The notes under the pieces are model-generated. The model searched no databases and was not told where the DNA came from. It was given only the letters and a program-made list of their open reading frames with translations. Below, one piece after another: positions 15,001 through 27,000 of a DNA stretch of 64,000 bases. The translations under genes were made by a program, and so were the position numbers. The stretch's first letter is position 1. Every line of letters begins with the position of its first letter. The stretch is from contig JABVXU010000001.1 in assembly GCA_013365365.1 (NCBI GenBank), positions 558,001-622,000 on the forward strand. Direction: 5' to 3'. The DNA is from Cruorifilaria tuberocauda. Lineage: Eukaryota > Nematoda > Chromadorea > Rhabditida > Onchocercidae.

Positions 15001-15947
15001 GTTGCAAGCAGAGCGGGAACACTCACAGAATCTCGAACGACAGCGGGGAGGACTAGAATCACGGATCAAGGTTTCTGCGGCTCTCTTTCATTTGGATGAC
15101 TGGGGGAAGTTTCTTTTCAATCAAAACTGGGCGCTTATCTGAATTTAAATTACATGAAGCAGTGGAGGGAAATGATAAGGATAAAGGAGCACTCAATATA
15201 GCATGAATTCTCGATTCTCGACATTTGATGAAGTTATTTCTTTTTCAGGAAATGAGGGCGCGTTTGGATGAAACAGAAGCAACAGCGTTGAAAGGTGAAA
15301 AGCGTATGCTAACTAAGTTGGAGCAACGTGTGCATGATCTTGAGATCGAATTAGCAGATGAATGCCGACGTCATGCGGAAACTCTCAAAAATTATCGCAA
15401 CAGAGAACGAAAAGTGCGCGAGCTTCAATTTCAAGCTGATGAAGACAGGAAAAGTAATGAAAGGATGCATGATATCATCGAAAAGATGCAAACAAAAATT
15501 AAAACTTACAAGCGGCAACTGGAAGAAGCGGTCATTATTAACTTTTCAGTTATTTTAAATCGACTAAAATACTTTAAATTTATTTTCTACCAATTTAAAT
15601 GTGCATCTGGTTATTATCAATTGAGAAAAATTTCTTCCGCCCCTAACATTTCAATTGAAATTCTCCCACAAACGAAAAGAGATGCAAACAAACCTGAATT
15701 AGCTTGTGTTTCACATTCTAATTTCCTTCCAATGACTTCTCAGGATATTAATTTAATTTAGGAACAATTAGCCACTCAGAATCTTAACAAATATCGCCAA
15801 ATACAACACATGCTTGAGGATGCTGAAGAACGCGCTGATATTGCAGAAAATTCACTGGTGAAAATGCGAGTGAAGAATTGTTCGAAACTTCCACCTGTCC
15901 GTGGTCGACGCATCACGCATTCTGTATCCTTTTACTCCATTCATTAA
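74..15947 (+). CDS. Muscle-type myosin II heavy chain (about 41 exons)
   Basis: Thick-filament motor of the UNC-54/MYO family, about 1,950 residues. Exons from the third on: 805-945, 2267-2423, 2687-2798, 3207-3391, 3644-3742, 3905-4008, 4176-4314, 4556-4674, 4764-4916, 5060-5230, 5415-5555, 5749-5935, 6271-6429, 6532-6643, 6827-6956, 7123-7259, 7443-7554, 7770-7988, 8245-8427, 8592-8657, 8865-9106, 9406-9553, 9940-10080, 10264-10376, 10488-10593, 10700-10812, 10984-11113, 11196-11368, 11516-11648, 11897-12076, 12352-12492, 12615-12785, 13007-13081, 13237-13329, 13782-13901, 14222-14344, 14903-15070, 15249-15530, 15762-15947. Their phases all agree (5,664 coding bases). Visible motifs: P-loop GESGAGKT (exon at 2687), switch region [10 protein letters not shown], relay DIAGFEIF, the two reactive-Cys helix [11 protein letters not shown], an IQ neck, then a continuous coiled-coil rod and a short tailpiece ending FYSIH. 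Start [15 protein letters not shown] at 74 matches the family; exon 2 ends at 560, but its start is unclear. Which MYO paralog it is I cannot say. Confidence 0.96.
2965..3017. repeat. CA-rich microsatellite in a myosin intron
   Basis: An imperfect run of CA/TA dinucleotides (ACACACATACACACACACGC and similar) lies in the intron between the P-loop exon and the next exon. It is a simple repeat with no coding content. Confidence 0.8.
5556..5557 (+). other. GC splice donor in the myosin gene
   Basis: The exon at 5415-5555 ends in CAG followed by GCTTGT. Only a GC donor here keeps frame: the motif KPPKGKQ then continues into ADAHLA in the exon at 5749, as in other muscle myosins. The nearest GT, at 5561-5562, would shift the frame. 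GC-AG introns are a known minority class in nematodes. Confidence 0.75.
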
Positions 15948-18900
15948 GCATTCGAGATTTCATTGAGACATTAGAAATGTTAATTAAGATTCTGTGACAT
16001 TGCCGTCACTGGTGTTCCTCGGGTTCCTAGGATCTCTTCACTATTAGTTTTATAAGGAAATGTTGTATTCCTAATGTCTAAAATTTAATATTTAGATGTC
16101 AAACGTTGCAGTCACAATGCAAGCTCCGAACACTTCAGAAGAACTCTAAACAAATAGCTTTCTATCGCAGAATTGATAAACTCATCAATTGTTCACTTCT
16201 AATTTGTTTCAAATTCATGTTCAAAAATATTTGCATAATTTCATAGAATAGCTTTAATTTCCAATAAAAATTTCAATTTTATGCCGAATTCCATGTCTTG
16301 CATTTGTGCTATTTTTAATTATAATTTCTGATTAACAATTAACAATTCATTAATAAATAGTCTTATTACTGAGTAACTGAAGAAGTATTGTTGTATAATC
16401 AAACGCTCTTTAGAATTATTCGGAATTTATGTTTTAATCAAAAAGTATTGAAACTTCATAGCTATTTTTCCTGATCACACATGTAGCAGTACTGCGAATG
16501 TTTTAGACCTATTTTGAGATATCTGAGGAACTTAAATCTTCTCAGGATAAATTTAAAAAACTTCAATTGAAAAGTTCAATTGGAATAAATAAGATGAAAA
16601 ATTAACACATGTTATCAGTGACATATTAGTCTCATACTATTTTTAAACGTTAATTGAAAAATTGATTTATGAGGTGCGAAACAATTTTTATTATTGAAGA
16701 TTTGAATAATAGCTAGAGGATTGAATATCTTTATCAATTTATGAGAATGTTTTGGGAAAATTATATTCAACAACGTCCACGCTATATTTATGCAACCAAT
16801 AATTATTAACATACCTTTGTTCTCATGCTTTCTTTCACATAAACTTTTCAATTAATCATCTTTGATCAGATCTTACTTAATAGCAAACATTAATATAAAG
16901 TAACGGTAGCCTTCAAATAAATTTATATTTAATGAAACTACACACAATTGATTTTTTCTAATAATAAACTAATGTTTAAGATTCCTTTAATTCCTGAATT
17001 ACTTCATTATCTTCATGAAAAAGATCATTCTACTTTACCTACATAATCTATGATAAAGGTGTTATTTTTACTCATTCATAGAAGACTTCTGAAATATTTA
17101 ATTCCATTGCTATAATATTTTCGTTTTTACTTTTGTTTAATTTGTTTAAATTTTTACTTTTTTAAAATTGAAATTTTAAAATGAATGATGAAAGCACGAC
17201 AGTAAACTTTATAAAATGCTAATAAGTTTTGGCATATAAAATTTTTAGCTTATTTTGTTAATAAAAAATTAATAAATGTTATTCTTTCATTGGTAAAAAT
17301 GTTTTTTTGCAAGAATTAAATTTTCAATACTCATTGCGACTTAAACAGAAATTTTTCTTAAAATAACTTATATGAAAGTAAAGTTAACATCTGACTTCTA
17401 CCCTCTACGCTTGAATTATATTTTTTTGATATTCAATGTGCTAAAATTTCTAAACAATCTTCAAATTTCTAGAATTTTCAACAAAGAATAATTTCCTGAA
17501 TTAGTGATAGCCTATTGAGCCTAATAGTCGAATCAATTTCGTTGTACCAATAGTTTATCCCGACAATATCCGCCTGCTCATTTTGCTACAGTAAAGGAAG
17601 CAAACTTGAGTTCATTACAACTGTTATCAGTAGTTCCAATATTGATGATGTCATTACTCATTGCAAGCAACTTTTAAATTTGAAGAACTCTGTAAGAATT
17701 ATTCAGCTAATTGATTATTACCTATTTGATAATGAATAAAAAGCAAAAATTTCTTAAATTACTGAAATAATATTTGGATGTATAAAACATTATATTTAAA
17801 TGTTCTCTTAAGTTATGGCAGTGAAGAAAGTTGACCTAGAAGAGCAGTAGATGATGACGAAGCTTTACTATGGTTTATCGATCATGATGTTTACGTGAAA
17901 TGCGTTGATAAGTGATGTTTCAGGATCACTCATAACCGAGTCAACGTCAATATCACTTCGTTAATCAATCGATTCGTTGAAAGGTTTACGTTAATAGGTT
18001 TGCGGAAGTTTAAAAGCTGTAGTTTAGTATACCTCTCAATTAATTTCTTGCTAAGCTGGTTTAATAATGTTTATTTCGCTTTAATGTATATAGAAATTTT
18101 TCCATTCCATGAAATTCGTGGAAATATTTCCTTTTTTTCAGTTTTCAAAGTTTTATATAAAAATACGTCAACGTAATTGTCTGTTTCATATTTGTTCTTG
18201 GAATTCTCACAGAGCCAGGAAAACAAGATTATTCTAGCATTGGTATAAATCCCAAGTATTTCAGTATGTACTTAGGCATGAAATAAGCTTAATTAATTAA
18301 TTAAAATTGTAATCCTTAGTGCTAACTTATAGCATTCTTGCATATTGCAAATGGATACTTTTAAACGTTTTCCATTGTCTTCTCACTATTGAGATTATAT
18401 TAAATTAAAATAATGTTGCAATTATGATGTATTTTAAGCTAACCTCCAAAGAATAGTCCTTCTGAATGCATTAAATAGTCTATATTTAAAAGACCTGTTA
18501 TCACAGCGAATTCCGTAAGCGATCATTTATTAAAAGGTTATCGATATGTTCCTTATGATAGCTTGTTGTTAAATGGAAAGATATGCTAATCATTCTTCTT
18601 CCTTTACTGTGTCCTGACAACAGTCAAACAACCTTTGACATTCATTTCAGCGATTTGTGGAATGCGAATTTCGAAAGATCAAGCCTACCCAAAGCTTTAT
18701 AAATTAGATTGTAGTGTGATAATACGCTATATAAATCACATTTTGAATAGAAGTTGAATTTTAAACCACAAATATTGTGATAACTTGAAAATTTTCCGGA
18801 CAAAAATGAATGTTTTCAGAAAGAAAAATAACTGATAACAATAAGAGATCAACAATTACTGCTGATAAGAATGTCTGAGGACAACATGAATGAAAAGTTT

Positions 18901-20823
18901 CGAGAAACAAACCGTTGAAAGTTCAAACGTTTCTTTGTCTCTTTCATCAACAATTAATGCTCTTATTTCCCATTAGAATAATTTCAAAAAGTCTTAGGCT
19001 AACATTGAATTTCTATGATTTTACGAGGAGCACACTTTAATTGATAAAGTCAAAACCACTCAATCCAATCAGCAAAGACACTCATTTCTTTTCTCTACTT
19101 TATTCTAATTTAACCCCTTTAAATAATGCTTTCAAATGGTTTTTAACTTTACTGCTTCTATCAAAAAAACTATCATAGACATCTTTATCCTCCATCCAAT
19201 AAAAAACTAACGAAATTTTATAGAAATACTATTCACTCTCAACTTAACAAGATGGGAAAAGTTGAGGATAACGTCTAAAAGTCTCTAAAAATATTAATGT
19301 CTCGCATTTTTACTTTTGTAAAAGAATGTCAATTGCAATTCCTTTGTTTTTAGTTTTGGGAGAATTTCTCTGCTTCACTCAGTTCATTTCACGCAGAAAT
19401 GCAAGCAAACTAATCATTCATTTTAGGAAATTCAATATCTCATTAAAGCAAACACAATTTTGCATTTCTCCTTGGTCATCTTTGCTTTTTAATTTGGCAA
19501 GTTTAGACAGCCAATAATAAATTGTCTCAAAATGCTCTGTCTCTTCACAACTGTAACAAATTGACTCTATCGATGAATCATGGTGGTGATGATGTTGCCG
19601 ATAAGTATTTTCCTTAACAATATATTGCTGTTGTGAGTAATTAGCTTATCAATTTGTAATTGAAAATCTAGATAAGAAATATTTGTAACGAAAGGGAATT
19701 TTCTTATCAAAATTATTTGGAATCTTTATAATGCTTGTTTGATCCTCAATTTGCATACATTTATAATTTAATGATAACTTTATAATATCACTGACAATCT
19801 CTTATAACATTTAAATTATAAAGAATAAATAATTGTTTTTCTGCAACAAAATATTTTTTTATCTTTTTACAGATCCATTTATTCTGGTGAATAAATGATT
19901 ACTAAGAAGCACTGGTAGTATTGATGGTTATCTTTATAGTGGGTTGCACTCATTATACAATTAGAAAGACTGTATGCCTGCACGAAAGTAAAGCAATCAG
20001 TGGACACTATTGTTGCTTTATCCTTACTCATCTTAGTTTCTTTGCTTGTTAATTCAATCACTTACGTAGTAAGTATCATTTGAAGAAAACTGATTGTTCA
20101 GTGTCTGAATTTTAATATGAAATACGAAAATCAATACATAAATGACAAAAGAACGGAATGAAACCTTTTTTCTGAGTGAAATAAGCTGACATCTGATCCG
20201 GATATATTTAGATTTAGAGGTTGCAGCGTAGTCATCAAAGCTAATGACATATAATAACCGAATTTACAGCGGATTCTTGATTGGAAATCAAGATTTAGAT
20301 AAGATGTTTTATGTTTAGCGATGCTATGGAAAAGCTTGTCGCATGAACTTTGCACTTTACAATTGGAAGGAAGAATCGGACAGTTTGATGATGAATCAAT
20401 AAGAAAAACAGTATTAAAATACTACAGGAAGAAAATTTAGAGTTCGAAATTTCTTTCGTATATTTTTCGTGTAAGCTTTCACATAACATCAATTTGGATG
20501 CAAAATATGCAGGCATTGATTTTAATATGAAAACAGAATTAAAACGAATCCAATAATTTGTTCATATCATAAATCAAATAAACGACGAAAAGAAACAATA
20601 AGGAAGACAAGTTAAATAACACTGGAAAGACTAAGACAATTCGACTAAAAGGAAAATATTGAAATTTGGCATTTGCTAACTTCAATATCAAATAGTTCAG
20701 TGACTTTAAATCGAACTTTAGCACTTGAGACCTAAATTCAATTTTTAAATTTCATTGAAAATGATACTTTTCTTTTTTGTCTAGAAAGTTATAGACAATA
20801 GTTTACATAATCGATGAAATTCA
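15948..20823. other. Intergenic region, myosin to TWK channel
   Basis: AT-rich sequence with many stops in all frames. It holds the myosin 3' UTR and the upstream region of the channel gene. A stretch at about 17515-17675 (+) reads open for about 47 codons with a hydrophobic end, but has no convincing start or splice sites. I see no RNA gene or repeat here. Confidence 0.6.
16263..16268 (+). terminator. Candidate poly(A) signal for myosin
   Basis: AATAAA about 315 bases after the myosin stop codon at 15945-15947, in AT-rich non-coding sequence. It is the first canonical hexamer I noticed downstream. Confidence 0.4.
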
Positions 20824-21051
20824 GGTAACTCGGATGACCTCCAGAATACAAGAAGCTTCGGTGGTAGTTGCGGCTACATCTCGCAAATCGCCATCTTCAT
20901 TTCACACGCAATATCGCGGTGCACCTGTTGCAGGTATCTATGCACATAGTCAACAGAAACGATCAATCAGTCCCGTTTATTCTGTACGGCAAGGAACCAG
21001 TGGTACCACGTCCAATACCACTGGTACGAATCATTTCCAAGTACAAAAAAT
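20824..21051 (+). other. TWK first exon A with trans-splice acceptor
   Basis: The exon follows AAATTCAG and the ATG comes ten bases later. It encodes 72 codons rich in Ser, Thr and Val and ends AAAAAT before GTTAGT in phase 2, which matches the phase-2 acceptor at 29266/29267. The exon could instead join the myosin gene by its phase-0 start (possible donor after 15923), but the start codon and donor phase favour the channel. Confidence 0.65.
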
Positions 21052-24000
21052 GTTAGTATATTTATGCGAAAAATATTTGAACATGCTGGAAAGCATGAAA
21101 GTTATACGAAAGATTATTCAGGTCATAAGTAATTTCTAGATAAATGTTCATTGGGAAAAATCATTTTTGAAAAAATTACAACGAACGGATTGGGTTTTGA
21201 GGTGTGATGATGAAAATAAGGAAAGCTAAAGCATATACGATAGAAGTAATATCCTTTCAAAAGCATGCAAATCTATTTGATCCTCTTAATCTGCTTGATT
21301 GTCAAATTTTTGATTGATTAAAAAATACATTTCAAGGGAAAAAAGGAAAAAATTGAAGGAATGGGAAGTATCTTTTGATTGAGAAAGTATTGAGCAAAAA
21401 CTTTTCATTTTCTCTCTTCCTTTAATTCATTCCACATTTTTTATCCTTTCCATAATTTCTAACTTCTCTCATTTAAGGAATTCCCTTTTGCTTCATAATT
21501 TTCTTCATACCAATTAGACGAAAGATTTTCTTTAGAGAACAGCTCGTCTTTCTTCGCAGTTAAGATATTTCAGTATTGTCTATGCTAAATTGCTCTTTTT
21601 CATGCATTATTTAAGAGAATTTTATTTATATATAGATGAATCATAGAATTTTTTTAACCGAACTTATTTTACTTGTTTCTTTAAAAAGTTAATTTAATAT
21701 TGAAATATCGATTTAAGAGATTGTAATAGCTATCGAAATAAATCATCCAGACAAATGTTTGGGGATCAATAACATTCCCTCTGTGATTAGTTTCTTATCG
21801 AATACATAATTCTGATTCCATCACGGAACTATGATCACTTTATCTAATAATGAAATAATTCTACTTCAAGACTCTTTTTCGCTCAATCAATTTTTATGAA
21901 GTAATTATGAAATAATAATCTGCGAATGATAACATTTGTAAACTGATAAAATGATAAGAAAAGTAGTTGACAAAAAATCAGTGATTCTTTAGTTGACTGT
22001 GAAAGTGGCATAAACTGATCATGCAGTGATCCGTAAATAAGCGTAAAAAGACGATTAGCATTAAAATGATATTTTGCAGCATTGATAATATAAAAAAATT
22101 TTGGAAAAGCTCTAAAAGAACGCATATTGATGAAAGGAGTCGAAACACGCCCAAATGGAGAATTTTTTTGTCAGCTTGTGCTTGAGAATTTTGATGGTTT
22201 TAATTTGGGATGAGAATGCATTGGATAAGTGTTATTTTCGTTATCACTGATAAGTTTTATAACAGCACTAATTAATTTCGGAAATTCCAATATCTTCATT
22301 TCAAATTTTTGTCTCTAACGAGCGATAATCGTCTTTTCGTTTTTGTATTTTATTAGTATTAATATAATAGGTATTATGAACGTCATTGCTGTTGATTTTT
22401 GGATAACAATAATTCTATTCTTCTGCTAATAAAAGGCAATTTGATGGACAAGGAATATTCCTGATCTTACTTTCACTGAATTATTTTTATGGAGTATCGA
22501 CTATGTGGAGTATTAGCTAAAGCAATAATGATTAATGTTCCAGATGATCAATGTACCTCAAACATGTTTTATTATTATTCTCGGAAACGAATTCGAATTC
22601 ATAATTGGGAAATTTTTTCAATTCTAGAAGAAAGCATTGATGAGTAGTATTATGAACTGGTAGCTCCATTTTATTTAATATATTCTATGCATTATCGACC
22701 ACGTCCACCGATTGGTTCCCGTTGGTTACCAAGCAATTTGCAGGATATTGCAGAATTAAGGTATGGAAAGTTAGGCCTTTCTGAAAATGTAGTGAGTGGA
22801 ATTTGTGTTTTCAAAACAAAGATGGATTTTTTTGTTTCCTGTGCTTTGCCTTTTGAGAAAGGCATCTTTAAAAACACTAGTCACTTTTGGCAAATCGTAA
22901 AGACATCTCTTATTACTTAGGCATAAGACCAATTTTGATACGAACTTTAATTCCAAATAAGTTTATTTTTATTTATTTCTTAATATCTTAAGTTTTTTTC
23001 TTGCAATTCTTTTCTTTTATTTTTAAATGAACTAAAGATTTTCTAAAATTGGAAATACAAAATAACTTGTTTTCAAGACAAATGCAATTAATTATCTCAG
23101 CCTTTGTACGATATTCGTTAAATTTACTAATACAATTTTATTTCGAATTCTTGTAAGATTTTGAGAATTTAAAATCGAAGGAATAAATTTCTTCGATAGC
23201 GCGATCCTTTCTCATTCTTATTGAAATCGGTATTTGTTTATTCTGCGTATCAAAATGATCAGTTATATCATCGTCATTCGTTATCACAATCTCAGTTTCT
23301 ATCTCTTGCTTTCCCGGTCAGAAGAAAATTATTTGATCAATTATGTAAGCGCAACACTTTTTCGTTTCTTTTAATTGGCTTTACGGACAGAGTATGCGAG
23401 AGATGCCTACGTGAATTGCTTGACAGCCAAAGGCTTGTTGAATTTGAGACGAAAAGACTCTAAAAATTAACGCTTCGTGCAAAAATAGATACCTATGTTA
23501 TTTATCATTTTTGAAACTTCTTAGAAGTTATGAATTGATTTGAAAAAGTTTCAAATAATTTTATTCAAAATTTTTTGTGCAAAACAATATTATAAAATTT
23601 TTAATTTTTATTTTCAATGAAGCTAAAATTTCAGAAACAGTTATTTCTGATAAAATTGAGGATATCAAAATTTCTATTTAAATTTACTCCGCATACAAGT
23701 TGAGAGATGGAATCATTTCTCGAGGTTCCTATAAAGTTCCTATAAGGCAGTTTCGCTTTATAGATGTAAGATTGCTTTGTTTTTAGATTTATAAATCCTT
23801 TTTATTCGTATGATCAAAAATTCAATTTAGTTCAATTTGCATTTTCCAACATGGAACGAGTAAAGTTAAGCACTTTAAACTTTAATTGATCTTAATATGT
23901 GAGATCTATTATTCATGAATAACTAAAGTGTGCAATAAGAGGCATTTAAAAAATATGATTATCAGTGGAATACGATATATATTCATATATGATAGTACTT

Positions 24001-27000
24001 TATTATGATTAATTATCTTGATTCTTTTTTATGGAAGATTTCTACCCTCTGTTGTTAATAAGATTTTAGTTCAGTTTTATTATCGCCGTTATGTAATATA
24101 AATTATTCAAATAATGGATATGTAATTCTATGAACCTGAAAAGCTTTCTTTGGTCGACGAGTGGAAAATGTATCAATCTTATTAAGGTTTGAAAAATGTT
24201 CAAATCTTTCCAATCTTTTGTCATTTTTTAAATTCTCTTCGCTCTTCCCCAGGCGAAAAAAGAGATCTGACGACTTGTTGACGTCTAAATCAAATGCAAC
24301 CTCACAGTCTGCGTTTTTGGAGACAGAAATGCATTTCCCTTGCGATACATTTACTGCAATAAGAAATTGCGTCTCTAAGCTGAGATCCTTCCTAGATGAA
24401 CTCATGAAACATACTGAGTCCTTATAGCTTTCGAGATTGATTTGATCAGGTGGAGACCTCCACACCCATTCTGTTTTCCACTGTCATCCACACTCCACCC
24501 TCATATCAGCCTAATAATCACCTTCAATTTTCCCCGCAGACAAACAATTTCTCTTTCTCTATCAGAAGAAACGAGAAAATCATCGGGATAAATTAGTATA
24601 ATACTCTAAGCTTTAGAGTTATACTTCTGATGCCATTGCAAATTATAATCTATTTAATATCAAAATATCTGAAAAACCTATATGAAACTTCATAATGATC
24701 AGTGATGTGTCAAGGAATTCATACAGCAGTCTGTTCCTATCAAATGATTATTGAAAATTGTCTAAATACTTTGTCGACAATAAACGGTTCAAAAGTTTTG
24801 AAATAAAATAACAGGAAGCAGAATTTCAATGCTTTTTTACTGCATTTGTTACTTTTGAATCTAAAAACAACTTAAAATGTGCTATGAAGCTTAAATTAAC
24901 TGCATTAAAATGAAGTGCAAGTTTTAGGTGATAGCATCGTTAAAACAAATTCTCGACAAACAAAATATATTCTGAAATAAAAATTTGGGTGAGTTCAAGT
25001 AAGTTGTTGTATTGTGGATTCTGAATATGTCCAAATTAAAACTTAGTTATCCAATTGTTTAATGAATAAATTGCATTTCGAATTATCGAAACATTCAATT
25101 TAAAAATGTGACTTTATAAAAAATAGTCCAATTGAATTACAAAATTAAATATGCCATTATAAATTCATCAATAAGAATAATTCGATAAAATATAGTTCAT
25201 ATAATTTTGTTATTTGAAAGATTATAATATTTAACAAAGAATTGAGATTTGGACTGAGACAAATTGAACTATGATAGAATTAATATTAATTAAGGCAGTG
25301 GGTAAACGACCGTCAGAAACACCTTTCATAATTTTATTTCGATATTTCCCTTCAATTTACTGTTAAATTTACTGCTTGGAATTTTTGTTTATTGGGATTT
25401 TCTTTCGATTTTTATTTCAAAAATTTCATTTATTAGATTTTTTTTCATTCAAAAATTTCATCTATTAAATTTTTGCTGATTAGAATTTGTCGTCCAGTTC
25501 TTTTGTCCTGTAGGACGAAAGTTCAATTAAGATAACAAAAAAGTTTGCTCATTTTTAAAGTTTGAAAACGAAGATGAATACAGTAGAAATAATATGAATT
25601 ACAAAAGCTTTACTCTTTCGATAGTAGTATTAGTAATATTACTTTCAGTGCTAATTACTTCAATCAATTTTTGAATTTGACAATAGCCATTGCTAATTTC
25701 TATCAGTTTATTCCCGAACAGTTCGTTTTCCAGAAAGGTTATAGCATTTTTCGAGAAATATGAATCATTTAGGATTTTGACGATCCTTTACAACCTTGAA
25801 GCTTTCTCTAATTGTCGTGTTTTTAGTCTGATACTTATGTAACTTTTATTTTCAAAATAACTTTCCCTCTCTTAAAATTACAGATTTAACTTTCACTTGA
25901 TTTATATAGGAAGATGGATTTGTATGTCTCAATCATTTTTTGCATTTTCGACAACTTTAATTACTTCAAGATTTGCAAATTTCAAAATATCTGGCTGTTG
26001 TATTATCTTAGCTGTTATATTTACTAGCCATGAAAAGATAGTCGCTAATCAAAAATACTAAGAACTGTATCAATCAGTTCAGTACCAGCAAAGAAGTATT
26101 TGAGTTCCGTGAAAAATATTCTCCGTCTTATCGCTCCAAATGATAAAATGTATAATTGACAGTTGATGGATGTGTTGTTCGTTGATTGATTTCAGTCTTA
26201 AATCTTCTTATCATAGCGGAGAGAATACAGGCAGCTTTGTTTTTGTAGACTAACTGATAAAGTCTTTTCAAAACTGATTTTATTCTGACAACATCGCTAT
26301 ATTATATTTGTTCGTTTGCTAAAATTAATGGATTCAGTGTTGGAAAAGAGCAGTGAAACAGTAAGTGCGCTTATTTTGAACGAAACGTTTAGAATTTCAC
26401 TCTTCACATTTACAACAAATCTATACTTTTTCTTGAAAACATCCAGTTGGAAGATATATGTGGCAATTACAGTAAATGACAATAGCCTTATTTCGTATCA
26501 TAACATTCTGCCAGTTATTTCCAACGCTTATTTTTTATAAAGGTTGTGTCCTTATAGTTACTTAATTAAAATTAAAAGTAGTCATGAAAGAAGACTTCAC
26601 CATTATTACAAAAATTTCGAAATTGTATCATCATATAACAATTGAGTCTTAAAGTAATCGTTAATGTGTATAGACAGTCATCAAACGGTTGAAATGCAAG
26701 AATTTGTTTGTTTGGCTAATTTCAAACAATTAAGACTTACAATTTTATCATTTTGAAACATTATTTAAAGATAAAAAATTTTAAAGATTGCAATCAGTAG
26801 CAGTAAAATTCACTTCAGTGCAATTTTCTCAGTACACTTAATTTCCATTTTAAAGCGACACTATTTTTCTAACTAAAAATTTTATGATAATTCAGCAAAC
26901 GGTATAAGTTTTATTGTTTGAAATGTTTAAAGCTAACATAAAAAATTACTATTCCAAATGAAAAGCTTTAGTGCATTATTGAGTCATCAAGTTAGTTGAG

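Noticed and set aside
15358..15558. Plus-strand open frame in another frame of the myosin rod
   Set aside because: Overlaps the rod exon 15249-15530, which carries the real heptad-repeat frame.
19326..19517. Plus-strand hydrophobic open frame with a signal-peptide-like start
   Set aside because: Isolated, AT-rich, with no splice or poly(A) support; the hydrophobicity follows from T-rich codons.
23200..23345. Possible third alternative first exon of the TWK channel
   Set aside because: Acceptor and donor look fair, but the donor is phase 1 and cannot join the phase-2 exon at 29267.
26316..26540. Overlapping open frames on both strands near 26.3-26.5 kb
   Set aside because: AT-rich, no splice sites or motifs; fits chance in a long intron.
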